Notes: generated by a model from the sequence alone, not told the origin. Positions 45,847 through 55,262 are shown, counted from the stretch's first letter. The stretch: 64,000 bases of DNA from Moritella sp. PE36 (GCF_000170855.1 NZ_ABCQ01000014.1:1-64000), one strand, 5' to 3'. Numbers and translations are program-made.

Positions 45847-47187
45847 ATGAAATTTTCATCATATAGTTTTACTCCCGAAATTTTACGCGCGCTAGATGCT
45901 TGTAATTATGACCAAATGACGCCTGTACAACAGCAAGCTATTCCAGCAGCTGGTCGCGGTAAAGATATTCTAGCGAACGCACAAACAGGTACTGGTAAAA
46001 CAGCCGCGTTTGCTTTACCTATCTTGCAACAAATCGCAGATACGCCAAAAGACATCCATTCAGGCAGTGTACGCGCACTGATCTTAGTGCCGACACGTGA
46101 GCTAGCAGCACAAGTAACAGACAACATTAAAGCGTACAGCCAATTCATGGAACTTAACGTTGTGAGTGTATACGGCGGCGTTAAAATGGAAACGCAAACT
46201 AAACAGCTTAAACAAGGTGTTGATGTTTTAGTCGCTACACCTGGCCGTTTATTAGAACACCTACAACTTAACCATACCAACCTTGCTAACGTTGAACACT
46301 TAGTACTAGACGAAGCCGATCGTATGCTAGATATGGGTTTCATCACCGATATTCGTAAGATCTTAGAATCTATATCGAATGATTTCCAAACAATGCTTTT
46401 CTCGGCAACGTTATCTCAACAAATGAAGCACCTAGCAAATGAATTACTGACTAGCCCTGTGATTGTTTCAGCTTCAAAAGAAAACTCGACAGCGTCAACC
46501 ATTAAACACGTTATTCACCCTGTTGAGCAGCGCCGTAAACAAGAATTACTCTCTGAGTTAATCGGTACTAAAAACTGGAAACAAGTATTAGTTTTTGTTA
46601 ACACCAAAGAAGCGGCTAATAACATCGTTAAGGAATTAAAACTTGATGGTATTAAAGCTGACGTTTGTCACGGTGATAAAGGTCAAGGCGCACGTCGTCG
46701 TGCATTAACTGAATTTAAAGAAGGTAAAATCCGCGCACTTGTTGCGACAGATGTTGCTGCACGTGGTCTTGATGTTCAAGGTCTTAAGTATGTAGTTAAC
46801 TATGATTTACCTTTCCTAGCTGAAGATTATATTCACCGTATCGGTCGTACAGGCCGCGCTGGTGAAACGGGTAATGCAGTATCATTTGTATGTCGTGAAG
46901 AAGAACATGGTCTGGCTGACATCGAAGCGATGATCGGTTATAAGATTGAGCGTGAAGTAGTTAAAGGTTATGAAGTAAGTAACCGTGATCGTCTGATTGC
47001 TGATATCAGTGGCCGTGCTGCGCATGAGCGTCGTCAACCTCGTCGTAACAAAGCTGTTGGTGAAGAAAAAGTTGAACACAAGCCAAAAACAACGGCGCCA
47101 ACGAAAAAAGCAAGCAAAGGTAAACATCGTAAAACAAGTGCGAAGTTACACCGTAAAGGTAATGTAGCGGCACCAAAACAACGCTAA
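45847..47187 (+). CDS. rhlE: DEAD-box RNA helicase RhlE-like
   Basis: This 446-residue cytoplasmic helicase shows the Q motif (F..Y..MTPVQQQAIP), I ANAQTGTGKT, Ia VPTRELAAQ, Ib ATPGRLLEHL, II DEAD, III SATLS, IV VLVFVNTK, V VATDVAARGLDV and VI HRIGRTGRAG. A basic tail of about 80 residues (RRQPRRNKAVG, KGKHRKTSAKLHRKG) probably increases RNA binding. The frame is open 11 codons further upstream, but AGGA at 45837-45840 and the typical start MKFSSYSFTPEIL support 45847. A strong terminator follows. Such helicases help ribosome assembly in the cold; this is inference. Confidence 0.92.
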   Translation: MKFSSYSFTPEILRALDACNYDQMTPVQQQAIPAAGRGKDILANAQTGTGKTAAFALPILQQIADTPKDIHSGSVRALILVPTRELAAQVTDNIKAYSQFMELNVVSVYGGVKMETQTKQLKQGVDVLVATPGRLLEHLQLNHTNLANVEHLVLDEADRMLDMGFITDIRKILESISNDFQTMLFSATLSQQMKHLANELLTSPVIVSASKENSTASTIKHVIHPVEQRRKQELLSELIGTKNWKQVLVFVNTKEAANNIVKELKLDGIKADVCHGDKGQGARRRALTEFKEGKIRALVATDVAARGLDVQGLKYVVNYDLPFLAEDYIHRIGRTGRAGETGNAVSFVCREEEHGLADIEAMIGYKIEREVVKGYEVSNRDRLIADISGRAAHERRQPRRNKAVGEEKVEHKPKTTAPTKKASKGKHRKTSAKLHRKGNVAAPKQR

Positions 47188-47220
47188 CAATTAGCGTTGC
47201 TATTGATGAGTAAATAAATT

Positions 47221-47255
47221 AAAGGCCTTATTAAATAGTTTAATAGGGCCTTTTT
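47221..47255 (+). terminator. rhlE terminator
   Basis: AAAGGCCTTATTAAA-TAG-TTTAATAGGGCCTTT, a 15-bp stem with one wobble, followed by TT, 33 bases after the stop. Confidence 0.93.
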
Positions 47256-47300
47256 GTATTTACGGAACAGTATCTACGCTTCATGATTTACAGGATGTAA

Positions 47301-47756
47301 TTACTTCCAACGGTCGGCTGCTGTCGTATCCGTTTCTCGGGCATCTACCCAATGAGAACCCGCTTGGGTTGCTTCTTTTTTCCAGAATGGTGCTTGAGTC
47401 TTTAAATAGTCCATAATGAACTCGCATGCTTGAAAAGCATCACCACGGTGCATACTGGCTACACCAACGAAAACAATCTGGTCACCTAACGCCAATTCAC
47501 CAATACGATGAATCACTTTAACACCTTGAATTGACCAACGTGTTTCAGCTTCAATCAAAATCTTAGCCAGTGACTTTTCAGTCATGCCGGGATAATGTTC
47601 AAGCGTTAAACCTGATACGTTATCACCCTGGTTAAAATCGCGTACCTTACCGATAAAAGTAACGACGGCACCAGTACTGTGGCTTTTACCTAACGCCGCA
47701 TATTCAGTCGCTAAATCAAAATCTTCAGTTTGGATTTGAATGGTATCTGTATTCAT
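47301..47756 (-). CDS. moaE: Molybdopterin synthase catalytic subunit MoaE
   Basis: This 151-residue large subunit converts precursor Z (cPMP) to molybdopterin with sulfur carried by MoaD. Family blocks are TGAVVTFIGKVRDFN, LEHYPGMTEK, IHRIGELALGDQIVFVGVAS, HRGDAFQACEFIMDYLK, and the active-site lysine region FWKKE. The gene is last in moaBCDE; its start ATG follows the moaD stop directly, and its GGAGG site lies inside the end of moaD, so the two are translationally coupled. Confidence 0.97.
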   Translation of the reverse strand: MNTDTIQIQTEDFDLATEYAALGKSHSTGAVVTFIGKVRDFNQGDNVSGLTLEHYPGMTEKSLAKILIEAETRWSIQGVKVIHRIGELALGDQIVFVGVASMHRGDAFQACEFIMDYLKTQAPFWKKEATQAGSHWVDARETDTTAADRWK

Positions 47757-48005
47757 TTAACCTCCCGTAACGGGTGGGAAAAATGCCACCTCGACACCGT
47801 CGTTAAGTGGCGAGTCTAAACTACAAATTTCTTGGTCAATCGCCACCAGCAATTTATCAGAATCAAGCGCCAGCGCCCACTTACCGCCTTTACCTGCTAA
47901 TTCAGCACGTAATGCATTCACAGACTCAAACTGGCCAGTCACTTCTAATTCAGCGCATTCAACCAATTCTCTAATCTGTGCAAAAAATAATACTTTAATC
48001 ATCAT
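47757..48005 (-). CDS. moaD: Molybdopterin synthase sulfur carrier MoaD
   Basis: This 82-residue ubiquitin-fold protein ends in the GlyGly needed for adenylation and thiocarboxylation (FFPPVTGG). The fold start IKVLFFAQIRELV is typical. It carries sulfur into MoaE. It lies 15 bases downstream of moaC and touches moaE without a gap. Confidence 0.97.
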   Translation of the reverse strand: MMIKVLFFAQIRELVECAELEVTGQFESVNALRAELAGKGGKWALALDSDKLLVAIDQEICSLDSPLNDGVEVAFFPPVTGG

Positions 48006-48020
48006 AATACCCTGCGCAAT

Positions 48021-48497
48021 CTAAACTTTAAAATGACCTGACTTGCCACCAGTCTTCTCAAGTAGCTTAATACCATCAATGATGATGTCTTTTTGAACGG
48101 CTTTACACATATCATAAATGGTTAATGCAGCTACTGATGCCGCTGTTAACGCTTCCATTTCTACGCCGGTTTTACCCGAAAGTTTACAACAGGTTTCGAT
48201 ACGTACAAGGTTATTTTCTGGCTCTGGTGTTAACTCGACCGTCACTTTAGTCAGCATAAGCGGATGACAAAGCGGGATAATATCAGAGGTTTTCTTCGCG
48301 GCTTGAATGCCAGCAATACGCGCAGTGGCAAATACGTCACCTTTGTGGTGGTCACCCGACATGATCAGTGCCAGTGTTTCTGCCGACATACGCACAATCG
48401 CTTCCGCTCTTGCTTCACGTTGCGTTACTACTTTTTCAGTAACATCAACCATATTTGCTTCACCAGAAGCATTTACATGAGTAAATTGTTGAGACAT
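48021..48497 (-). CDS. moaC: Cyclic pyranopterin monophosphate synthase MoaC
   Basis: This 158-residue enzyme makes cPMP from the MoaA product. Motifs: [37 protein letters not shown] (catalytic lysines and His), [20 protein letters not shown] and TIYDMCKA. The length is as in E. coli. It is the second gene of moaBCDE, 15 bases from both neighbours. Confidence 0.97.
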   Translation of the reverse strand: MSQQFTHVNASGEANMVDVTEKVVTQREARAEAIVRMSAETLALIMSGDHHKGDVFATARIAGIQAAKKTSDIIPLCHPLMLTKVTVELTPEPENNLVRIETCCKLSGKTGVEMEALTAASVAALTIYDMCKAVQKDIIIDGIKLLEKTGGKSGHFKV

Positions 48498-48512
48498 TAG
48501 AATTCCTATTAC

Positions 48513-49019
48513 TTAAATATGTGGCATAAAATTGCATGGACGATGAGAACTATTTAACTGCTCACGTAAGATCTTATTCCAACCTGTTTTGCATGCACCC
48601 GTTGATCCTGGCATACAGAAAATAACGGTTTTATTGGCAAAACCACCAACTGCGCGGCTTTGAATTGTCGATGTTCCGATCTCGTCGTATGAAACTGCAC
48701 GGAATAATTCACCAAAACCTTCGATTGCTTTATCAAATAATGGCTGTACGGCTTCTGGTGTCATGTCTCGTGCAGTAAAACCAGTGCCACCGGTAATTAA
48801 CACACCTTGGATATCTTCGTCAGCAATCCACTGAGAGACGATCGCACGGATCTTATATTTATCATCAATGACGATCTTTTTATCCATTAAAATATGACCG
48901 TCAGCAACAAGTGCTTCTGCAAGAAAGCGCCCTGAAGTATCTGTTTCTTCATTACGGGTATCGGATACGGTTAATACCGCAAGTTTTGCGGCTTTAAACG
49001 CTGATTCAGCATGGCTCAT
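48513..49019 (-). CDS. moaB: Molybdenum cofactor biosynthesis protein MoaB
   Basis: This 168-residue MogA/MoaB-fold protein has the molybdopterin-binding loops TVSDTRNEETDTSGRFL and GVLITGGTGFTARDMTPEAVQPLF, then FCMPGSTGACKTGW. MoaB proteins adenylylate molybdopterin or act like MogA. It is first in the moaBCDE operon. An FNR-like box at 49084 lies about 65 bp upstream of the start, which suggests anaerobic induction. Confidence 0.93.
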   Translation of the reverse strand: MSHAESAFKAAKLAVLTVSDTRNEETDTSGRFLAEALVADGHILMDKKIVIDDKYKIRAIVSQWIADEDIQGVLITGGTGFTARDMTPEAVQPLFDKAIEGFGELFRAVSYDEIGTSTIQSRAVGGFANKTVIFCMPGSTGACKTGWNKILREQLNSSHRPCNFMPHI

Positions 49020-49083
49020 TATTTTTCCTTTTCAATTCAGTCATGTTAATTAAACAATTATAAGACATTGAGCTCATCGGTCG

Positions 49084-49097
49084 TTGATCTTGATCAG
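49084..49097. promoter_or_regulatory. FNR-like box upstream of moaB
   Basis: TTGAT-CTTG-ATCAG matches the FNR consensus TTGATnnnnATCAA at nine of ten fixed positions. It is 65-78 bp upstream of the moaB ATG, a normal distance for an activator site. Similar one-mismatch boxes precede napF and narQ. Confidence 0.6.
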
Positions 49098-49180
49098 CTA
49101 GTAAATAACGTAAGTGTTAGCTGCAGCATAATTAAACAAGCTCAACGCTGAAAATGACCATCACACGTCGTTAGTATTTA

Positions 49181-49699
49181 CTATTTGTTATTTACAGTCA
49201 CTTTGACTTTGTTGTTATTGTCGCGACTGTCTCGAATCAATGCATCATTGGCGATGGTATCTGCAGATTTAGCAAGACGATCGTATAAAAGTACATTCAC
49301 AGTTGCAGCAAGGTTCATACAACCCACTGTCGGTACATAAACAACCGCTGATGCACGATCAATGACTTTTTGATCTATGGTGCCGTCTTCAGGACCAAAG
49401 ATATAGATAACGTTATCAGGATGCTCAAACGCCGGTAACGGGATTGCGCCTTCCGCTAATTCAACGCAAACAATATTGGTTGATTCTGGAATACTATCGA
49501 GCCAATTATCAACACCTGTTAATGGCGTTTTAGCGGCGATATTTTGGGTATCGGTTTGAAAGGCAGACGCGCGATCATATCTTCGCCCGGTATAATAAAC
49601 CGCATCCGCTTGATAACAACCAGCTGCACGCATTACCGCACCGACATTAGTAGGACTTTTAGGATTGGTTAAACCAATTGATACATTTTTATTTTTCAT
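49181..49699 (-). CDS. TrmH/SpoU-family RNA methyltransferase
   Basis: This 172-residue SPOUT methyltransferase has the first block NPKSPTNVGAVMRAAGCYQADAV, the second VIYIFGPEDGTI, and the third VYVPTVGCMNLAATVNVLLYDRL, the three motifs that form the SAM-binding trefoil knot. It lacks an extra N-terminal RNA-binding domain, like TrmL-type small enzymes. The RNA target cannot be named. It is an independent gene between moaB and the nap copy, preceded on the minus strand by the nap terminator at 49795. Confidence 0.85.
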   Translation of the reverse strand: MKNKNVSIGLTNPKSPTNVGAVMRAAGCYQADAVYYTGRRYDRASAFQTDTQNIAAKTPLTGVDNWLDSIPESTNIVCVELAEGAIPLPAFEHPDNVIYIFGPEDGTIDQKVIDRASAVVYVPTVGCMNLAATVNVLLYDRLAKSADTIANDALIRDSRDNNNKVKVTVNNK

Positions 49700-49794
49700 T
49701 CAATGCTTTATTTTATCGATAATAAACGGGATCTTGTACCGGCTATAATACAGGGATATGAGACCTATCTCAAGGCCATCACGGGAGAACAAAA

Positions 49795-49821
49795 AAGGCC
49801 ACATTATACAAATGCGGCCTT
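49795..49821 (-). terminator. Terminator of the downstream nap copy
   Basis: AAGGCC-A-CATT..AATG-C-GGCCTT, stem with one mismatch; on the minus strand a run of TTTTTT follows. It lies 28 bases after the small membrane gene. The upstream nap copy ends in an almost identical, more perfect hairpin at 53877. Confidence 0.88.
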
Positions 49822-49849
49822 AACATTATTCATCTAGTTTACGTGTGTG

Positions 49850-49984
49850 TTATTTATTTCTATCTGCCGTGAGCGACAATGCCCATACCGAGAACCCTGC
49901 CACGCCAGCAAAACCAGCGAGTAAAATAACCGGCATCGCCGTGTAACCTAAGATATGCCAAATAACGTATTCTAACGTACTCAT
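49850..49984 (-). CDS. Small single-span membrane protein of nap loci (TIGR02808 type), copy 1
   Basis: This 44-residue protein (MSTLEYVIWHILGY...) has one membrane helix (about 16-38, MPVILLAGFAGVAGFSVWAL). It matches my memory of the TIGR02808 family, tiny proteins found beside periplasmic nitrate reductase genes in Vibrio and Photobacterium. The frame extends upstream 34 codons, but that overlaps the napC end; GGAAG before the ATG at 49984 and the conserved start decide. It differs from copy 2 at four residues. The role is unknown; it may be a small partner in the nap membrane complex. Confidence 0.85.
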   Translation of the reverse strand: MSTLEYVIWHILGYTAMPVILLAGFAGVAGFSVWALSLTADRNK

Positions 49985-50006
49985 AATTGTGCTTCCTTTT
50001 TTCGAT

Positions 50007-50579
50007 CTACCAACCAGGTACGTCAGACATATCTGGTAGTTGATGGGCAATACCTTTATGGCAATCAACACAGGTTTTTTCACCACTTGCTAATGCGGTA
50101 GAATGTTGTTTTCTACTCCGTGGGCCTTGCTCAGAGAAATCCATGTATTCAAAGTTATGACAATTACGACATTCCTGTGAATCATTTTCTTTCATCCGCT
50201 GCCATTCACGCACAGCTAAGTGTTTACGACGTGCTTCAAATTTTTCTTGAGTCGAAATGGTTCCCATCAAGAATGCCACAATTTCATTACTCGCTTGTAC
50301 TTTACGTACAATTTTGTCTGTCCAGTTATGTGGTACGTGACAATCAGAACAGATTGCACGCACACCCGAACGGTTCGAGTAGTGAATTGTTTCTTTTAGC
50401 TCTTTAACAATTGGCGCATGACAAGCAGAACAGAATTCTTCTGTGTTGGTCGCCTCCATCCCCATGTTAAAGGCACCCCAGAAAATAATACCACCGAGAA
50501 AGCCCATGGCTAGGACAGTACCAACAGCCGCTTTACTGGGTGTGGTTAATGTTCGCCAAAATTTTAAAATTAGTTTCAT
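50007..50579 (-). CDS. napC: Tetraheme cytochrome c NapC, copy 1
   Basis: This 190-residue membrane-anchored quinol dehydrogenase passes electrons from the quinol pool to NapAB. It has one N-terminal membrane helix (about 18-38) and four CxxCH heme motifs at 50-54, 77-81, 137-141 and 170-174. It belongs to the NapC/NirT family. It differs from the copy at 54089 at only three residues (6, 10 and 62). It sits between napB and the small membrane gene in the downstream nap copy. Confidence 0.96.
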   Translation of the reverse strand: MKLILKFWRTLTTPSKAAVGTVLAMGFLGGIIFWGAFNMGMEATNTEEFCSACHAPIVKELKETIHYSNRSGVRAICSDCHVPHNWTDKIVRKVQASNEIVAFLMGTISTQEKFEARRKHLAVREWQRMKENDSQECRNCHNFEYMDFSEQGPRSRKQHSTALASGEKTCVDCHKGIAHQLPDMSDVPGW

Positions 50580-50608
50580 TTTATCGCCTCATTTATTCGT
50601 TGATTAAC

Positions 50609-51076
50609 TTAGCGTAATGAATCTACACGTTTAAAATCATTGTCGATTAACGGCGTGGCATCAACTTGAGTAACATGGCATTGCAAACAAAAGTAACGAC
50701 TTGGTGATACGTCTGCAAGGACTTGCCCTTCCCGCGACTGGTAATGCGTTACACTGATCTTGGTCGCGCCCATTTCACCCGCATATTTCCAGCTATGACA
50801 AGATAAACACTTATTGGCATTGAGTGATACTTCATAATGACGTGTTTGATGCGGAACAAGTGGCGGTTGATAGACGTAATCACGATCAATTGGGCTACGA
50901 TCTTTAATCACGCGCTTCAACTCATCTGCTTTACGCGTGGTATCTAATTCAGTAATACCGCGCAATGACGCAATACCGCCGTTATTTACATTTTCAATTT
51001 CGGCTGTCTCTGTCGCTAGCACTGAAACAGAAAATAACGCTCCTGCAGTTAGCAATGCAGCTAATAATTTTTTCAT
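50609..51076 (-). CDS. napB: Periplasmic nitrate reductase diheme subunit NapB, copy 1
   Basis: This 155-residue c-type cytochrome has a signal peptide (MKKLLAALLTAGALFSVSVL..ATET) and two CxxCH motifs at 90-94 and 130-134. It is the electron-transfer partner of NapA in the periplasm. GGAG 9 bases before the ATG at 51076 decides the start; an in-frame ATG further up (51100) is not needed. The central part (about 47-117) is identical to copy 2, whereas the signal peptide and C-terminal part hold about 16 differences. Confidence 0.96.
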   Translation of the reverse strand: MKKLLAALLTAGALFSVSVLATETAEIENVNNGGIASLRGITELDTTRKADELKRVIKDRSPIDRDYVYQPPLVPHQTRHYEVSLNANKCLSCHSWKYAGEMGATKISVTHYQSREGQVLADVSPSRYFCLQCHVTQVDATPLIDNDFKRVDSLR

Positions 51077-51164
51077 ATTGTATTCTCCGCCTATTGGCAA
51101 ATAAATCTGTTTTTTGCCAGCATTGATTGCTGGAAAAACCTGTATCTAGCAATGCATTTAATCA

Positions 51165-53651
51165 TTACACTTTGGTAATTTTGACTGCACATTTTTTATA
51201 ATCCGTTTGTTTAGATAACGGATCGGTCGCATCTAGACATACCTTATTGATTAATACTCGCGCATCAAAAAACGGAACAAATACTAAGCCTACAGGTGGA
51301 CGGTTACGGCCACGTGTTTCCACGCGACAACGTACTTCACCACGAACAGATTGAACAAGTACTTCATCACCACGACGAACATTACGTTGCTTGGCATCAT
51401 CCGGATGGATGTAACAAAGCGCATCAGGCATTGCACGGTATAACTCAGGTACACGCGCAGTCATGGTACCTGTGTGCCAATGTTCAAGAACCCGACCGGT
51501 ACATAACCACATATCATATTCTTCATTTGGTTCTTCAGCAGCGGGTTCATAAGGGGCAAAAATAATATTCGCTTTGCCATCAGGTTTTCCATAGAACTCA
51601 AAACCTTTACCTTTGCCTACATAGGGATCACTGCCTTCTGCAAAACGCCATTTCGTTTCTTTGCCATCGACGACAGGCCAACGTAAGCCACGTACTTGAT
51701 GGTAAACATCATAAGGGGCGAGATCGTGAGCATGACCACGGCCAAAGGAAGCGTATTCTTCAAACAAGCCTTTTTGCACATAAAAACCAAAGTCATGTGA
51801 TTCATCATTCAATTCTTGTGCCTCACTCACAGGGAAAGCATCCACTTGACCATTTCGGAATAAAACCTCATACAAGGTTTTGCCTCTGTGCTCAGGCATT
51901 TTAACTAACAGTTCTTCGCCCCATACTTCTTCCACAGTGAAACGCTTTGAAAACTCAATAACCTGCCATGAATCAGATTTAGCGCCTTCAATTGGTTTAA
52001 CTTGTTGATACCAAGCTTGAGTTCGACGTTCAGCATTGCCATAAGCGCCCTCTTTCTCCACCCACATAGCGGTTGGTAAAATAAGATCAGATGCTTGAGC
52101 CGTTACAGTTGGGTACGGGTCTGAACAAACAATGAAGTTAGCTGGATTACGGTAACCCGGTAAACCTTCTTCCATCATATTTGGCGCAGCTTGCATGTTG
52201 TTATTACACATAGTCCAGTACGCATTTAACGTACCGTCCTTAAGTGCGCGGCCTTGTGCAACGGCATGTAGACCCGGTTTTGCAGGAATAGTGCCTTCGG
52301 GTAATTTCCAGATTTTTTCAGCTATAGCACGATGCTTAGGATTTTTAACCACCATATCAGCAGGCAGACGGTGCGAGAATGTACCCACTTCACGCGCAGT
52401 CCCACACGCTGATGGCTGACCCGTTAGCGAGAATGGACCATTACCCGGTTGTGAGATCTTACCAACAAGTAAATGGATGTTATAAACAAGGCTGTTCATC
52501 CATACGCCACGCGTATGTTGATTCATGCCCATCGTCCATAGCGACATTACTTTGATGTTTGGATCAGCGTATTGTTTCGCGAGTATAATTAGTTTCTCTA
52601 CTGAAACACCTGAAATCTCAGACGCTTTTTCGACCGTGTATTCAGCAACAGATGTTTTATACTCTTCGAATGTCATTGCCGACAATTTACCCGAGTTAGG
52701 GTTTTTAGCTTTCTGTTGTAGCGGATGCTCGTCACGAAGACCGTAACCAATATCAGTTGCAGTACGTTTAAAGTTAGTATGTTTGTTAACGAAATCCCAA
52801 TTGACGGCATCGTTTTGAATGATGTAATTAGCAATAAAATTCGCCATGGCCAGATCAGATTGCGGATGGAAAATAACGCCTGTATCAGCTAGCTCAAATG
52901 AACGGTGTTTATATGTGGATAGAACGTTTACTTTCACATGCGGGTTACTTAAACGTCGGTCTGTTATGCGAGTCCACAGTATTGGATGCATTTCAGCCAT
53001 GTTTGACCCCCAAAGTACAAACGAGTCGGCATGTTCAAAATCATCATAACAACCCATTGGTTCATCAATACCAAAGGTACGCATGAAAGCACCAACGGCA
53101 GACGCCATACAGTGACGTGCATTTGGATCTATATTATTTGACCGGAATCCTGCTTTCATCAATTTAACCGCAGCATAACCTTCCATTACCGTCCATTGGC
53201 CAGACCCGAACATGCCAATAGATGTTGGACCGTTCGCTTTTAGTGACGCTTTCCACTTCTCGGCCATGATATCAAAAGCTTGATCCCATGAAATTGGCGT
53301 AAACTCACCATTTTTGGCAAATTGTCCATCTTTCATGCGTAATAAAGGTGTCGTTAAACGATCTTTACCATACATAATTTTAGATAAGAAATAACCCTTA
53401 ACACAGTTAAGACCTCTGTTAACGGGTGACTCTGGATCACCTTGTGTCGCAACAACTTTACCGCCTTGCGTACCAACTAAAACTGAACAGCCGGTACCAC
53501 AAAAACGGCAAGCCGCTTTGTCCCATTTAATCTTAGTTTCTGTCGAACTTGCAATCAGATTTGTTGCAGTCGCAGGAAGTGTTACCCCAGCAATTGCTGC
53601 TGCAGATACCGCTGCATTTGCTTTAACAAATGCCCGTCTGGTCAGTTTCAT
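51165..53651 (-). CDS. napA: Periplasmic nitrate reductase catalytic subunit NapA, copy 1
   Basis: This 828-residue molybdoenzyme reduces nitrate to nitrite in the periplasm. It has a twin-arginine signal (LTRRAFVK), a [4Fe-4S] site with Cys48, 51, 55 and 83, the molybdenum-ligating Cys181 in ARHCMASAV, and typical C-terminal dinucleotide-binding parts ([16 protein letters not shown]). It lies downstream of the terminator of the first copy, so it needs its own promoter or read-through. Within the first 150 residues I count about 15 differences from copy 2. No napD or napF copy accompanies it. Both napA genes look intact. Confidence 0.97.
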   Translation of the reverse strand: MKLTRRAFVKANAAVSAAAIAGVTLPATATNLIASSTETKIKWDKAACRFCGTGCSVLVGTQGGKVVATQGDPESPVNRGLNCVKGYFLSKIMYGKDRLTTPLLRMKDGQFAKNGEFTPISWDQAFDIMAEKWKASLKANGPTSIGMFGSGQWTVMEGYAAVKLMKAGFRSNNIDPNARHCMASAVGAFMRTFGIDEPMGCYDDFEHADSFVLWGSNMAEMHPILWTRITDRRLSNPHVKVNVLSTYKHRSFELADTGVIFHPQSDLAMANFIANYIIQNDAVNWDFVNKHTNFKRTATDIGYGLRDEHPLQQKAKNPNSGKLSAMTFEEYKTSVAEYTVEKASEISGVSVEKLIILAKQYADPNIKVMSLWTMGMNQHTRGVWMNSLVYNIHLLVGKISQPGNGPFSLTGQPSACGTAREVGTFSHRLPADMVVKNPKHRAIAEKIWKLPEGTIPAKPGLHAVAQGRALKDGTLNAYWTMCNNNMQAAPNMMEEGLPGYRNPANFIVCSDPYPTVTAQASDLILPTAMWVEKEGAYGNAERRTQAWYQQVKPIEGAKSDSWQVIEFSKRFTVEEVWGEELLVKMPEHRGKTLYEVLFRNGQVDAFPVSEAQELNDESHDFGFYVQKGLFEEYASFGRGHAHDLAPYDVYHQVRGLRWPVVDGKETKWRFAEGSDPYVGKGKGFEFYGKPDGKANIIFAPYEPAAEEPNEEYDMWLCTGRVLEHWHTGTMTARVPELYRAMPDALCYIHPDDAKQRNVRRGDEVLVQSVRGEVRCRVETRGRNRPPVGLVFVPFFDARVLINKVCLDATDPLSKQTDYKKCAVKITKV

Positions 53652-53931
53652 AGATCACCCTCTCATGATGGATTTAACATTTAGCTGATACGCTATATTT
53701 GAATAATTCCATCTATTTTAGCGGTTATCTTCTGTTAGGAACTTTGCGCTAAATCAAATAGTGTTTCTTCCGCACCATACTTTTACCACTTATGTGATAC
53801 CACCAACAAGGTACTGACAAGCCTATCAAAAACACTACCAACATTTACAGCTAAAACCATGAATTTTAGGCAAAAAAAGGCCGCATTGTAACAATGCGGC
53901 CTTCACTTTATTTATCTAGATAACGTGTGTG
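53652..53931. promoter_or_regulatory. Gap between the two nap copies
   Basis: This 280-bp region holds the hairpin at 53877 and presumably a promoter for the downstream napA. A weak FNR-like half-site (TTTGATTTAGCGCAAA read on minus, near 53742-53757) is the only visible candidate; its second half is two bases off consensus. No ORF is present apart from the gene ends. Confidence 0.4.
53877..53903 (-). terminator. Terminator between the two nap copies
   Basis: AAGGCCGCATTGT-A-ACAATGCGGCCTT, a nearly perfect stem; on the minus strand it is followed by TTTTTTTG. It lies 28 bases after the small membrane gene of copy 2, the same distance as in copy 1. Confidence 0.9.
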
Positions 53932-54066
53932 TTATTTACTTTTATCTGCAGTGAGTGACAATGCCCATACTGAGAATCCTGCCACGGCAGCAAAACCAGC
54001 GAGTAAAATAACCGGTATTGCCGTGTAACCTAAGATATGCCAAATAACGTATTCTAACGTACTCAT
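53932..54066 (-). CDS. Small single-span membrane protein of nap loci (TIGR02808 type), copy 2
   Basis: This 44-residue gene was found by translating the duplicate of copy 1. It starts MSTLEYVIWHILGY and differs from copy 1 at residues 17 (Ile for Met), 27 (Ala for Gly), 42 and 43 (Lys-Ser for Arg-Asn). It has the same single membrane helix. The start has the same GGAAG-type site, and the stop is 28 bases before the terminator. Conservation of both copies argues that the small protein is expressed and useful. Confidence 0.85.
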   Translation of the reverse strand: MSTLEYVIWHILGYTAIPVILLAGFAAVAGFSVWALSLTADKSK

Positions 54067-54088
54067 AATTGTGCTTCCTTTTTTCTAT

Positions 54089-54661
54089 CTACCAACCAGG
54101 TACGTCAGACATATCTGGTAGTTGATGGGCAATACCTTTATGGCAATCAACACAGGTTTTTTCACCACTTGCTAATGCTGTAGAATGTTGTTTTCTACTA
54201 CGCGGGCCTTGCTCAGAGAAATCCATGTATTCAAAGTTATGACAATTACGACATTCTTGTGAATCATTTTCTTTCATTCGTTGCCATTCGCGTACAGCTA
54301 AGTGTTTACGACGTGCTTCAAATTTTTCTTGAGTCGAAATAGTCCCCATCAAGAATGCCACAATTTCATTACTCGCTTGTACTTTACGTACAATTTTGTC
54401 TGTCCAGTTATGTGGTACGTGACAATCAGAACAGATTGCACGCACACCTGAACGGTTCGAGTAATGAATTGTTTCTCTTAGCTCTTTAACAATTGGTGCG
54501 TGACAAGCAGAACAGAATTCTTCTGTGTTGGTCGCTTCCATACCCATGTTAAAGGCACCCCAGAAAATAATACCACCGAGAAAGCCCATTGCTAGGACAG
54601 TACCAACAGCCGCTTTACTTGGTGTCGTTAATTTACGCCAAAAATTTAAAATTAGTTTCAT
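54089..54661 (-). CDS. napC: Tetraheme cytochrome c NapC, copy 2
   Basis: This 190-residue protein is identical to copy 1 except Asn6, Lys10 and Arg62. The four heme motifs CSACH, CSDCH, CRNCH and CVDCH and the membrane anchor are intact. It serves as quinol-to-NapAB electron donor in the first (proximal) nap operon. The closeness to copy 1, far above that of NapB, suggests either recent duplication with selection on NapA/NapB or later gene conversion across napC. Confidence 0.96.
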   Translation of the reverse strand: MKLILNFWRKLTTPSKAAVGTVLAMGFLGGIIFWGAFNMGMEATNTEEFCSACHAPIVKELRETIHYSNRSGVRAICSDCHVPHNWTDKIVRKVQASNEIVAFLMGTISTQEKFEARRKHLAVREWQRMKENDSQECRNCHNFEYMDFSEQGPRSRKQHSTALASGEKTCVDCHKGIAHQLPDMSDVPGW

Positions 54662-54705
54662 TTTATCGTCTCTTTTTCGTTTCGGCTACTTTCATTTGAG
54701 ATAAA

Positions 54706-55173
54706 TCAACGCAATGAATCTACACGTTTAAAATCATTTTCGATTAACGGTGATGCGTCTGCTTGTGTCACATGGCACTGCAAGCAGAAGTAACGACGTG
54801 GTGAAACGTCTGATAATACTTCGCCTTCACGTGATTGATAATGCGTTACACTGATCTTAGTCGCGCCCATTTCACCCGCGTATTTCCAGCTGTGACATGA
54901 CAGACATTTGTTCGCATTTAAAGACACTTCATAATGACGTGTTTGATGCGGAACAAGTGGCGGTTGATAGACGTAATCACGATCGATTGGGCTACGATCT
55001 TTGATCACACGTTTTAACTCATCCGCTTTTCGTGTTACATCTAACTCAGTAATACCACGCAGTGATGCAACACCACCGTTGTTTACATTTTCAATTTTCG
55101 TCGTTTCGGTGCTTTGTGCCGATACAGAGAATAAAATCCCCGCAGTTAGCAGCACAGCCAATAATTTTCTCAT
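54706..55173 (-). CDS. napB: Periplasmic nitrate reductase diheme subunit NapB, copy 2
   Basis: This 155-residue protein begins MRKLLAVLLTAGILFSVSAQ (signal peptide) and carries CxxCH at 90-94 and 130-134. The start at 55173 has the same GGAG site as copy 1; an in-frame ATG 24 bases upstream is less likely. It is third from last in napF-napD-napA-napB-napC-small. It differs from copy 1 mainly in the signal peptide and the last 40 residues. Confidence 0.96.
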   Translation of the reverse strand: MRKLLAVLLTAGILFSVSAQSTETTKIENVNNGGVASLRGITELDVTRKADELKRVIKDRSPIDRDYVYQPPLVPHQTRHYEVSLNANKCLSCHSWKYAGEMGATKISVTHYQSREGEVLSDVSPRRYFCLQCHVTQADASPLIENDFKRVDSLR

Positions 55174-55262
55174 ATTATGTTCTCCGCCTATTGGCAAATA
55201 AATCTGTTATTTGCCAGCATGACTACTGGCAAAATAGTTAATTAAAAATATGCAGTTGGTGA

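Noticed and set aside
49985-50086. 34-codon extension of the small nap membrane protein
   Set aside because: It overlaps the end of napC in another frame and is not kept as protein sequence in copy 2.
53742-53757. FNR box upstream of the second napA
   Set aside because: Only one half matches well; the other half is two bases off consensus, so it is noted as weak and not called as a site.
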